Shown here: positions 4,613-13,500 of the stretch, one piece after another
Position numbering within the stretch: position 1 is the first letter of the stretch
Layout of the letters: every line of letters starts with the position of its first letter
NCBI GenBank assembly: GCA_964502665.1
Contig: CAZCXP010000026.1
Coordinates: 1-22,288 of the forward strand
Length of the DNA stretch: 22,288 nt
Origin: SOKG01 sp964502665
Lineage (GTDB): Bacteria; Chloroflexota; Dehalococcoidia; SZUA-161
Direction of reading: 5' to 3'
Translations under genes and position numbers: made by a program
Notes under the pieces: model-generated
The model's input: only the letters and a program-made list of their open reading frames with translations
Databases searched by the model: none
What the model was told of the DNA's origin: nothing

Positions 4613-6907
4613 TCATTGCTGCTTCTTGCCAGCCACAAGCTCCTCAAGTATCACCATTGCTGCTTTTTTGTCAAGGGGCTCGTTGTTGTTGCCGCACTTG
4701 GGAGATTGGATGCAGCCAGGGCATCCTTCCTCGCACGGGCACTCGGAGATCGCCTTCAGTGTCGCCTGCCACAACTCTGTAACTAGCTCGAATCCCTTCT
4801 CGGCGATGCCGATTCCTCCAGGATAAGCATCATAGATGAATATCTGGGGCTTGCCGGTATCGGGATGGAGGGGCGTGGAGACGCCGCCTATGTCATTTCG
4901 GTCGCAGAGGGCGAACAGTGGCAATAGGGCGATGGCGGCATGCTCGGCAGCATGCAGACCTCCGGCGAAGTCGAGTCCCTCCGCCGCCAGTTTTTCCTCA
5001 ACCTGCGGCGGTATCTCGAACCAAAGGGCCACAGTAGGGAAGGGGTGGGGTGGCAGGTCGAGGGGCTCTTCGCCGATTACCTCTTCGGTGAATATCCGCT
5101 TCTTCTTGAAGCCGAGCACGGTGGTAGTAACCTCCACTTCGCCCAGATGCACCATTATGTCCCCTATGGCTTTCTCGAGGCTTGCCCTAAGTATGCTGAT
5201 ATCGGTTATGTCCTTGGTCTGGGTATAGTAAGGGGCATCGGTGGGCACAGCGTAGGCGGTGCGCATCTTCAAATCCAGCTCGGTGACCAGATAGGACTCT
5301 CCCTGATGGAGATAAACGGCGCCGGGGTGGACCTGGAAGAAGGCGTTGGCCTCCTCAACAGTCTCCAGGAGGCGGCCGCTGGCGATGTCCACAAGCTGAT
5401 AGTTCTGGGAGGAGGTGGAGCGGATGTTGATCTCCTGGGCGGGATAAACTACCCTTGGCGAGGGATACCAGCGCCGGCCGCGCCTGTGCAGCAGCCCCTC
5501 TCCTTCGAGTTCAGCTTCTGCTCGGCGGCAGCTATCCCCGAATAACCTCTCGTCGCTGTCGCTCAGGGGTAACTCCCACGCGGCGCAGACGAGGTGGGGC
5601 TTGAGGATGCGGAGGTTGTCCGGGTCGATTAGAGCATTCTCGTGGCTCTTGCCGAAGAAGAAGTCGGGGTGGCGCATGAGATACTGATCAAGGGGGTTGT
5701 CCAGGCCGATGAGAAAGCTCAGAGAGCTCTCCTCACTGCGCCCGCTCCTTCCCGCCTGTTGCCAGGTGCTGGCGATACTGCCCGGGTAGCCGGTGAGCAC
5801 GGTGGCGTCCAGACCGCCGATATCCACTCCCAGCTCCAATGCCGTGGTAGCCACCGCAGCCAGCAAATGGCCCTCGAACAGCTCGCGCTCGATCTGGCGG
5901 CGGTCCTCGGCCAGGTAACCGGCGCGGTAGGGCTTGACCATCTTCGCCAGTGCCGGCTCCTTCTGGCTGAGCTGATCCCGCACATAGAGATAGATGAGCT
6001 CGGTAAGCCGGCGGCTTCGGGCAAAGGCGAGGCTGCGGATTCCTTGTTGCACAAGCTCGGTCAATATAAGAGTGGCTTCGCTGTTGGCGCTGCGGCGAGC
6101 AGACTTCGCCTCGTCGAGCAGCGGGGGGTTCCAGAATACGAAGTCCTTTCCGCCGTGAGGAGAGCCGTCCTCGGCGATAACGTCGAAGGGGAGCCTGGTC
6201 AGCCTCTCGACGTGTTCTTTAGGGTTGGCGATAGTGGCAGAGCAGCAGATGAGCTGCGGGGTCGCTCCGTAGAAGGTGCAAAGTCGCTTGAGGCGGCGGA
6301 GCACGTTAGCCACGTGTGAGCCGAAGACGCCCCGGTAGATGTGGGCTTCGTCGATCACGATGTACTTCAGCCTTGAGAGCAGCCCGGACCATGAGCGGTG
6401 GTTGGGTAGAATGCCGAGGTGCACCATATCCGGGTTTGACAGCACGATCTCCGCCGATCGCTTAATCTCGGTGCGCTCCCACTGGGGGGTGTCGCCATCG
6501 AAGGTTGCGCAGTTCAGCTTGATCCGCTGTGGGGCGGTCAATTCTTCTAGACTTCGCAGTTGATCCTGAGCCAGGGCTTTGGTGGGGAAAAGGTATAGAG
6601 CGCGACTGCCTCTATGAGTCAAGATGGCATCGAGGATGGGGATATTGTAGCAAAGGGTCTTGCCGCTGGCCGCTGGGGTAACCACCACAACATTCTTGCC
6701 CGCGCGGACAGCGTTAATGGCCGAAGCCTGGTGGCTATAGAGCGGGAGCAGGCGGTTTGAGTCGAGTGAGGCATGAAGCGCGGGGTGCAGGGGCTCCTCC
6801 AGCTCGCCGTAGGTTGCCTCCCTGGGTGGGATGTGCTCGATGTGAGCAATTTGATCCTTGTAGGCGGGGAGGCTCCTCAGATGGGGAAGAAAGGTCGAGG
6901 TATTCAT
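4613..6907 (-). CDS. DEAH-type helicase with DUF1998 zinc domain (MrfA/YprA family)
   Basis: A 764-aa superfamily 2 ATP-dependent helicase. A Q-like motif (LYSHQ, Q60) precedes Walker A PAASGKT (78-84), FPTKALAQDQ (Ia), DEAH (186-189) and SAT (223-225). The second RecA domain has ATTALELGVDIGGLDA and QQAGRSGR (motifs V and VI). The C-terminal DUF1998 domain ends with C723-x-C725-x3-C729-x2-C732 and a further C738, the zinc-binding cluster typical of MrfA. Bacillus subtilis MrfA acts in repair of mitomycin C damage, so a DNA-repair role is inferred. The ATG at 6907 follows AGGGGAAG and lies 16 nt after the DUF503 stop, suggesting co-transcription. It converges with the response regulator gene across 57 bp with no evident terminator. 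Archaeal-type Hel308-like activity is an alternative but is less consistent with the C-terminal domain. Confidence 0.92.
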   Translation of the reverse strand: MNTSTFLPHLRSLPAYKDQIAHIEHIPPREATYGELEEPLHPALHASLDSNRLLPLYSHQASAINAVRAGKNVVVVTPAASGKTLCYNIPILDAILTHRGSRALYLFPTKALAQDQLRSLEELTAPQRIKLNCATFDGDTPQWERTEIKRSAEIVLSNPDMVHLGILPNHRSWSGLLSRLKYIVIDEAHIYRGVFGSHVANVLRRLKRLCTFYGATPQLICCSATIANPKEHVERLTRLPFDVIAEDGSPHGGKDFVFWNPPLLDEAKSARRSANSEATLILTELVQQGIRSLAFARSRRLTELIYLYVRDQLSQKEPALAKMVKPYRAGYLAEDRRQIERELFEGHLLAAVATTALELGVDIGGLDATVLTGYPGSIASTWQQAGRSGRSEESSLSFLIGLDNPLDQYLMRHPDFFFGKSHENALIDPDNLRILKPHLVCAAWELPLSDSDERLFGDSCRRAEAELEGEGLLHRRGRRWYPSPRVVYPAQEINIRSTSSQNYQLVDIASGRLLETVEEANAFFQVHPGAVYLHQGESYLVTELDLKMRTAYAVPTDAPYYTQTKDITDISILRASLEKAIGDIMVHLGEVEVTTTVLGFKKKRIFTEEVIGEEPLDLPPHPFPTVALWFEIPPQVEEKLAAEGLDFAGGLHAAEHAAIALLPLFALCDRNDIGGVSTPLHPDTGKPQIFIYDAYPGGIGIAEKGFELVTELWQATLKAISECPCEEGCPGCIQSPKCGNNNEPLDKKAAMVILEELVAGKKQQ

Positions 6908-6923
6908 CGCTTCCCCTGCGCCT

Positions 6924-7217
6924 TCACAGGGCGTGCAGGATCTCGATTTCGTAATCTAAGACCTCGGCATCGCTCCTGATGCTCTGTATGAAGTTCATCA
7001 CGTGGGACAAGACCTCGTTTGCGTGCCGGCCATCGTTGCTGACACAGCTAACACCCAATGTAGCCAACTGCCATAAGTCCTGGTCATCAACCTCAGCGAT
7101 GGAGACGTTAAACTTGTTGCTCACCTGTGAGGTGATTGACTTCAATATCCTTCTTTTGCCTTTAAGGGAGTGGTTTTCAGGGAGGCGAAGCCTCACCCTC
7201 AAAGCACCGACGTTCAT
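6924..7217 (-). CDS. DUF503 family protein (YlxP-like)
   Basis: A 97-aa protein matching the DUF503 family in length and pattern. It begins MNVGALRVRLRLPENHSLKG, continues with KRRILKSITSQVSNKFNVSIAEVDDQDLWQ, and has a central LATLGVSCVSNDGRHANEVLSHVMNFI block. The HSLKGKRR segment is the family hallmark. Its function is not established. In Firmicutes relatives (YlxP) lie in the nusA-infB-rbfA operon, so an RNA or ribosome-related role has been suggested, but here the partner is a repair-type helicase instead. The start at 7217 gives the canonical N-terminus, although no clear Shine-Dalgarno precedes it. Upstream lies a block of palindromic repeats. Confidence 0.85.
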   Translation of the reverse strand: MNVGALRVRLRLPENHSLKGKRRILKSITSQVSNKFNVSIAEVDDQDLWQLATLGVSCVSNDGRHANEVLSHVMNFIQSIRSDAEVLDYEIEILHAL

Positions 7218-7266
7218 GGCAAAACCCGAGGGAAAACTAGAAGTGTTTCCCTTTGCAGTTCCATCA

Positions 7267-7298
7267 GGGTAGGTCGCCCGACGTCGGGCGACCTACCC
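7267..7298. repeat. Perfect 32-bp palindrome
   Basis: GGGTAGGTCGCCCGAC (7267-7282) is followed at once by its exact reverse complement (7283-7298), with no loop. It is the first element of a repeat cluster between valS and DUF503, and it shares GGTAGG and GGGCGACC cores with the palindrome at 103-137. As a transcript it would form a strong hairpin, but no U-tract follows on either strand. Confidence 0.85.
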
Positions 7299-7310
7299 AA
7301 AGAGGTTTAT

Positions 7311-7377
7311 TCCGTTCGCCCTGAGCCCCCGCGTACGCGGGGGGCCGTTCATGGTTCGACAAGCTCACCACGAACGG
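7311..7377. repeat. Mosaic of REP-like palindromes between valS and DUF503
   Basis: Three pieces are joined. TCCGTTCGCCCTGAGC (7311-7326) looks like the truncated head of a widespread bacterial repeat whose full form continues into TTGTCGAA. Next is a perfect 18-bp palindrome, CCCCCGCGTACGCGGGGG (7326-7343). Then an inverted repeat, CCGTTCATGGT...ACCACGAACGG (7345-7377), has a TCGACAAGCTC loop. It looks as if one repeat was inserted into another. The identity with widely dispersed repeats is from memory of their consensus. Confidence 0.7.
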
Positions 7378-7439
7378 CATCCGGCCGTTTCGCTTTCTAT
7401 CATTCGTTGGTGGGTACTTGCTGATGAGGGTTTAGTTCC

Positions 7440-7468
7440 AGTTAATCACACTATACGGCGGATGTCAA
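7440..7468 (-). promoter_or_regulatory. Possible promoter for the DUF503-helicase operon
   Basis: On the minus strand a perfect TTGACA (7463-7468) is followed after 17 nt by TTAACT (7440-7445, a weak -10). It lies just beyond the valS stop. The leader would be over 200 nt and would pass through the repeat hairpins, which makes this uncertain. Confidence 0.3.
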
Positions 7469-7480
7469 ACAAGGAGCTTT

Positions 7481-10336
7481 CTATCGCAGACGGTCAAGCC
7501 TCTCCTCTAACCTGGTCAGCTTATTTCTGCGATCATCTAGCTTCTGCCGTTCCTTCTCTACGATCGAGGCTGGTGCCTTATTAAGGAAGGCTTCATCCGC
7601 CAGGAGCCGTTCTATGCGCCTTATCTCCTCTTGGTTTGACTCGATTTCCTTTAGCAAGCGACTCTTCTCAGCATTGAAGTCGATCATACCTTCGAGAGGC
7701 AAGATAACCTCGACGCCCTTCAGCACCAGTATCTTTGCCTTATCCCCTCTAGTTCCTCTCTCCTCTCTGCTGTGGAGGATGGTCAGCGGGCGCACTCGTG
7801 CCAAGGTTCTGATGGCCGGGGCATGGGATTCAAGCGCGGGCTTGGCCTCGCCGGCGGCGATAATGGCCTCGACAAACCTGCCGGGGTCGACCTTGCTCTC
7901 CACGCGGGCATTGCGGATGGAGCGCACGATCTCGATCACCGATTCCATCTCTCGTTCCGCCTCAGCGTCGAAGGCGCTGGTGTCAGCAGTAGGGTAAGGG
8001 GCGATCATTATGGAGGCAGGCTTTCCCTCTGGCTGGCGCTCTCTTATCCTTTGCCATATCTCCTCTGTGATGAAGGGCATGAAAGGATGGAGGAGACGCA
8101 CCGCTGTCTCAAGCACATGAACCAGAACTGGGAGTGGAGAGGGGGCTTCCTTCTTATGGCGAAGCCTTATCTTCGCGATCTCGATATACCAGTCGCAGTA
8201 TTCGGTCCACAAGAATTCGTAGATGCGGCGGAGCGCCTCACCGAACTGAAACTCCTCGAGGAGCTCGGTCACCTCGGCTATGAGATGATTCAGCCGGCTC
8301 AGAATCCAGCGATCCTCTGCGGGGGTCATACCACGAGGGGTCTCAGCCTCCACACCGGCGAGGTTGCTGATTACGAATCTGGCAGCATTCCAGAGCTTGT
8401 TGGTGAAATTGCGGCTGCCCTCAAGCTTGTGTGAGCCCAGCATCATATCGTTGCCCGGCGAAGTCCCCGTAGATAGTGCGAAGCGCAGGGCATCGGTGCC
8501 ATACTTCTCTATGGACTCCATGGGATCAATCACGTTGCCTCGGGACTTGCTCATCTTGGTGCGCGTTTCATCCCGTATCAGTCCGTGAAGGTAGACCTGG
8601 TGGAATGGCACCTCGCCGGTGTTCTCCAAACCCATCATGATCATCCTCGCCACCCAGAAGAAGAGGATGTCGTAGCCAGTTTCCAGCACCGTGGTCGGAT
8701 AGAAGTATTTGAAGTCCTCGGTCTCTTCAGGCCAACCCAGGGTGGAATGGGGCCAGAGCGCGGAGCTAAACCAGGTGTCGAGAACGTCGGGGTCCTGAAG
8801 CAGGTCTCTGCCGCCACACCTGGGACATTGTTGAGGGATGTCTACATCTACTATGGGGTCTGCTGACAAATCGATTATGACCCAGTCTATGTTTTTCACA
8901 ATTTCCTTATGCGATATTTCCGATTTCCTGAGGTCGCCGTATTCATACCAGGTATGCGGCAAGCCTTTTCCTCGAATCCATTCTTCTCTCGGCAGTATAA
9001 GAATGCTACGGGCATCACATTGGCAGCAGTACCAGGCGGGGATCCTGTGCCCCCACCAGAGCTGGCGGCTGATGCACCAGTCGCGGATATTCTCCATCCA
9101 GTTTACATAAACCTTGGTGAAGCGCTCGGGGATGATTTCGATGCGCCGCTCGACCACGGCATCGATGGCTGGTTTGGCCAGTGTAGCCGTCTTGACAAAC
9201 CACTGCTTCAGGAGGAAGGGTTCGACCATTGTCTGGCAGCGCTGGCAGTGCCCTACAGAGTGCGTGTAGGGTTCTGTTTTGACCAGTAATCCCTCATTCT
9301 CAAGATAGGCAACCAGTTTCCGGCGGCACTCGAAGCGGTCATCCCTATCGCGCTCGTCCCCATACTCGTCCCTATAGTAGTAAGGACGTGTTGTTTCGTT
9401 CATCCTGGCGTCCAGGTCCATTATGTTGATTGCAGGAAGGCCGTGGCGCTGCGCAATCTCGAAGTCTACGGGGTCGTGAGCCGGCGTGATCTTCAGCGCT
9501 CCGGTGCCGAAAGAGGGATCGACGGCGTCATCGGCGATTATCAGGATCGATCTCTTCAACTCCTCCGGCACTGGCAGAATCACTTTTTTGCCCAGTAGGT
9601 CTCTGTAGCGCTCATCGTTGGGGTTGACGGCGACCGCGGTGTCGCCGAGGATGGTCTCCGGACGGGTAGTAGCTACGGTGATGAACTCTTTCTCAGCCCC
9701 CTCCAACGGGTACTTCACGTAGTAGAGGTGGCCCGATATTTCCTTATGCTCCACCTCGAGGTCGGAGAGTGCAGTAGCGCAGCGGGGGCACCAGTTGACG
9801 ATGCGCTCCCCGCGATATATCAAGCCCTTCTTATGAAGCTGGACGAAAGTGGTGCGCACCGCCAGGCTGGGCCCAGGGTCCATGGTGAAGCGTTCGCGAG
9901 TGAAATCACAGGAGGCGCCGAGTCTCCTCTGTTGCTCGGACATGATTCCCCTGTACTTATTCATCCACTCCCACATCCGCTCCAAGAACTTCTCGCGCCC
10001 CACGTCGTGGCGTGATAGCCCCTCTTTAGCGAGGAACTGCTCAACCACGTTTTGGCCGGCGATCCCGGCGTGATCACTCCCTGGCAGCCATAGAGTGGGA
10101 TCGCCTTTCATGCGGTGCCAGCGAATCATTGTGTCCTCGATGATCGCGGTGAATGCGGTGCCCAGGTGAAGCTCGCCGGTGACGTTGGGCGGCGGCATGA
10201 TGATGACAAACGGCTTTCGTTGACGATCGATCTCAGGGGAAAAGTAACCTCGCTCCAGCCAGAACTGATACCACTTCCTCTCGACGGGTTTGGGGTCGTA
10301 GCTCTTGGGGATGTCGCTTTGTCCCACCGCTGTCAT
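7481..10336 (-). CDS. valS: Valyl-tRNA synthetase
   Basis: A 951-aa class I aminoacyl-tRNA synthetase that charges tRNA-Val in the cytosol. Visible features are PPPNVTGELHLGTAF near residues 48-62 (the HIGH motif, here HLGT at 57-60), the CP1 editing domain with TTRPETILGDTAVAVNP, zinc-like CXXC pairs (WCPRCA, CPRCG), KMSKSRGNVIDP (KMSKS at 594-598), the anticodon-binding domain, and the C-terminal arginine-rich coiled coil typical of ValRS. Length matches the family (E. coli 951 aa). The ATG at 10336 is preferred over an in-frame TTG eight codons upstream, because GAGGGAA lies about 11 nt before it and the homologous N-terminus (DIPKSYDP) follows. It has its own promoter and is separated from rpoC by a hairpin. 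The last base of HIGH changed to Thr is the only oddity. Confidence 0.97.
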   Translation of the reverse strand: MTAVGQSDIPKSYDPKPVERKWYQFWLERGYFSPEIDRQRKPFVIIMPPPNVTGELHLGTAFTAIIEDTMIRWHRMKGDPTLWLPGSDHAGIAGQNVVEQFLAKEGLSRHDVGREKFLERMWEWMNKYRGIMSEQQRRLGASCDFTRERFTMDPGPSLAVRTTFVQLHKKGLIYRGERIVNWCPRCATALSDLEVEHKEISGHLYYVKYPLEGAEKEFITVATTRPETILGDTAVAVNPNDERYRDLLGKKVILPVPEELKRSILIIADDAVDPSFGTGALKITPAHDPVDFEIAQRHGLPAINIMDLDARMNETTRPYYYRDEYGDERDRDDRFECRRKLVAYLENEGLLVKTEPYTHSVGHCQRCQTMVEPFLLKQWFVKTATLAKPAIDAVVERRIEIIPERFTKVYVNWMENIRDWCISRQLWWGHRIPAWYCCQCDARSILILPREEWIRGKGLPHTWYEYGDLRKSEISHKEIVKNIDWVIIDLSADPIVDVDIPQQCPRCGGRDLLQDPDVLDTWFSSALWPHSTLGWPEETEDFKYFYPTTVLETGYDILFFWVARMIMMGLENTGEVPFHQVYLHGLIRDETRTKMSKSRGNVIDPMESIEKYGTDALRFALSTGTSPGNDMMLGSHKLEGSRNFTNKLWNAARFVISNLAGVEAETPRGMTPAEDRWILSRLNHLIAEVTELLEEFQFGEALRRIYEFLWTEYCDWYIEIAKIRLRHKKEAPSPLPVLVHVLETAVRLLHPFMPFITEEIWQRIRERQPEGKPASIMIAPYPTADTSAFDAEAEREMESVIEIVRSIRNARVESKVDPGRFVEAIIAAGEAKPALESHAPAIRTLARVRPLTILHSREERGTRGDKAKILVLKGVEVILPLEGMIDFNAEKSRLLKEIESNQEEIRRIERLLADEAFLNKAPASIVEKERQKLDDRRNKLTRLEERLDRLR

Positions 10337-10372
10337 AAGTAAGGTTCCCTCGAATTCCAAATATCGCTATCC

Positions 10373-10401
10373 ATTTTACAGTGCCCTGGCTGCGGCGTCA
10401 A
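10373..10401 (-). promoter_or_regulatory. valS promoter
   Basis: TTGACG (10396-10401) and TAAAAT (10373-10378), both five of six matches to consensus, are 17 nt apart on the minus strand. The leader would be about 30 nt, too short for a T-box riboswitch, so valS is unlikely to be controlled by tRNA-sensing here. Confidence 0.7.
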
Positions 10402-10441
10402 AGGGGGCTTGGCGGGATGACACGATTCATGCCACTAAGGA

Positions 10442-10473
10442 AGAGGGCCAGGAACAAGCGTTCGTGGCCCTCT
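10442..10473 (-). terminator. Hairpin terminator candidate after rpoC
   Basis: Transcribed leftward, AGAGGGCCA pairs with TGGCCCTCT, and GAAC pairs with GTTC inside it, giving a long stem with a GCTT loop. TTCCTT follows, a weak U-rich tail. It lies about 60 nt after the true rpoC stop and before the valS promoter, the expected place for the end of the rpoBC transcript. Confidence 0.6.
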
Positions 10474-10534
10474 ACTCTTTGACTACTGCTCAGCTAAGCC
10501 CCTGTCGGCTTGCCTGAACCAGGCTTCATGCCTG

Positions 10535-13500
10535 TTAAATCGCGGTATCTGGCTTCGAATCGGTATCCGGGTCAGCCGGTGAGATATCTTCTTTCGCCCC
10601 GGTTTCTTCTAACGTAGCTTCCGCTACATCTTCTATCGCTGGTTCCGCTTCATCAAGAGGCGCGGCTTCCAGTTCGCCTTCTGCCACAGGCAACGCGGGT
10701 TCTGCGCCGGTATCTGAGTCAACCGATGAGATATCTTCTTTCGCCCCGGTTTCTTCTAACGTAGCTTCCGCTACATCTTCTNNNNNNNNNNNNNNNNNNN
10801 NNNNNNNNNNNNNNNNNNNNNNNNNNNNNNNNNNNNNNNNNNNNNNNNNNNNNNNNNNNNNNNNNNNNNNNNNNNNNNNNNGTTTCTTCTAACGTAGCTT
10901 CCGCTACATCTTCTATCGCTGGTTCCGCTTCATCAATAACCGCGGCTTCCAGTTCACCTTTTAGCAGAGGCAACTCCGGACCTCTTTCCACAGCCTTCGA
11001 GATTTCGCTACGGGCCGGGATAAGCTTGCCGATGATGACGTTTTCCTTGAGCCCTGTTAACTTATCGACGCTTCCCATGACCGCAGCCTCGGTGAGCACC
11101 CTGGTGGTCTCTTGGAAGGAGGCTTTTGCCAAGAAGCTGTCGGTGTTAAGCGACGCCCGGGTGATTCCCAGCAACACAGGCTGCGCAGTCGCTGGCTCAC
11201 CCCCTTCAGCCAGCACCTTGGCATTGATATCCTCGTACGCCAGGCTGTCGACCAGCTCGCCTGGCAGGAGCCCGCTGTCGCCAGGGGAATCGACCTTAAC
11301 CTTGCGCAGCATCTGGCGAACTATGATCTCGATGTGCTTATCGTTGATATTCACACCCTGGGAGCGGTAAACCTTCTGCACTTCGTGCACCAGGTATCGT
11401 TGAACTGCCTCACGGCCCATTATGCGAAGGATGTCTTGAGGATGAATCAGACCTTCGGTGAGTTGCTCCCCGGCCTCAACCCTGGCGCCGTTCCGCACCA
11501 GAATTGGGGTCATCGGAGACACTAGGTACTCGCGTTCTTCCCTTTCCTCGTAGACTATTGATATTTTATTGCGTCGAATTTCCACCTTGCCTCCCACTGG
11601 GGCGACAAGTGGAGGCGCTACATCGGCCGCTGTTTCGTCCTCGGCAACGCTTAGCTGTGCCAGCACAGTTGCAGCGTCAACCTGCTGCTCGTTTTCCACC
11701 AACACCTCGTAGCCCTTGGGTATGGAATACTCGTCGCGGTAGACCTCGGAGCTGACAACCTTGATCTTCCTTCCCTCTTCGGTGCGACTTATCTCAACTG
11801 CACCCTCGACCTCCGAGATGACACCCTGCCCTTTGGGCGCTCTGGCTTCAAACAGCTCCTCTACGCGGGGCAGGCCACTGGTGATGTCCAGCCCAGCAAC
11901 TCCCCCAGTGTGGAAGGTGCGCATGGTGAGCTGGGTTCCGGGCTCGCCTATGCTTTGGGCAGCGATAATCCCCACCGCTTCCCCCGTATGAACCAGCTTA
12001 CCTCGAGCAAGGCTTCTTCCATAACACCGCTGGCAAATACCACGTCGTGACTGGCAGCTGAGCGGAGATCTCACCTGGACTCTGGTGATGCCGGCTTTGG
12101 CGATCTCATCCGCTTTCTCCTCGTCGATCTCCTCATTCCGGTCTACGAGGATTTCGCCACCTACAGGATTGACAATCGGGCTGGAAGCAATCCGGCCCAA
12201 GATGCGCTCGGCAAGCGGAGCCAGCATGCTCTTCTCCGGCGGCTCAGAGATCCAGATGCCGGCTATTGTTCCGCAATCCTCCTCGGTGACAATCACCTCC
12301 TGGGATACATCAATCAGCCTTCTGGTAAGGTAGCCGCTGTCAGATGTCCTTAGTGCTGTGTCAGCCAGCCCTTTGCGAGCACCGTGGGTGGAGATGAAGT
12401 ACTCCAATACGGCAAGACCCTCTCGGAAACTGGCCTTGATGGGCAGGTCGATGATTCTGCCCGAGGGATCGGTCATCAAGCCCCGCATCCCAGCCATCTG
12501 CCTAATCTGCGAGATATTTCCCTTGGCTCCGGAGGATGCCATCATATATATTGAGCTATACCTATCCAGGGATCGTTCCAGGACGGTCTGAAGTTCCTCG
12601 GTTGCCCGTGTCCAGATATTCACCGCGCTATTGTAGCGCTCATCTTCGGTGATCAACCCTCGCTGGAACTGGTTCTCGATGTCGGTGATCTTTCCCTCGG
12701 CTTCCTCCAGAATCCTCGTCTTCTCCTCAGGCACCTGTATGTCATGGATAGCGATAGTGATGCCTGACTTGGTGACGTAATGGAACCCGAGACGTTTGAT
12801 ATTGTCCACCATGGTGGCAGTGCTCTCGTTCCCCAAGAGCCGGTAGCATTCGGCAACGATCTCCTTCAATGCCTTCTTATCCATGAGCTGGTTGCGGAAG
12901 CCGAGTTCATTGGGCAGAATGTCGTTGAAAATGATGCGACCAACACTGGTCTTCACTCGCTTTGCCCCATTAACTTGCTCCCGGACCTCGATCCTAGCTC
13001 CGATGTCGACGATGCCCAGCTCATGGGCGAGCTTGGCCTCATCGAAGTTGCTGAAGACCATCCCCTCGCCCTTCGTCCCGGGCTTGACCATCGTCAGGTA
13101 GTAGCAGCCAAGAACGATGTCCAATGTTGGTGCCACCACAGGTTCGCCGGAGCTTGGCAACATCATATTGTAGACGCTGAGCATCACCTTATTTGCCTCT
13201 TCCACCGCTGCTCGTGATAGCGGCACATGAACCGCCATCTGATCGCCATCGAAGTCAGCATTGAAAGCGACGCACACCAGGGGATGGATTTGTATAGCAC
13301 TGCCGTCGATGAGCACTGGGTGAAATGCCTGAATGCCCAGTCTGTGTAGCGTTGGTGCCCGATTCAGTAAAATGGGGCGCTCCTTAACGACCTCTTCGAG
13401 GATATCCCAAACCTCAGGTTTGCCGCGCTCCACGATTCGCTTGGCGCTCCTGATGTTGAGGGCCAGCCCCCGGCCAACCAGGCGCCGCATGATGAATGGC

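Noticed and set aside
5642..6319. Long plus-strand open frame (225 codons)
   Set aside because: It lies entirely antisense to the helicase gene and has no family features. GC-rich coding DNA often leaves such frames open.
10719..10781. Reading rpoC directly through the Ns to a stop at 10719
   Set aside because: The resulting peptide after the gap is out of register. A different frame there encodes the same repeat as before the gap, so the 100-N length is arbitrary.
10561..10980. 147-bp direct repeats considered as a CRISPR or other non-coding array
   Set aside because: Units are contiguous with no spacers, have a period divisible by three, and stay open in the rpoC frame.
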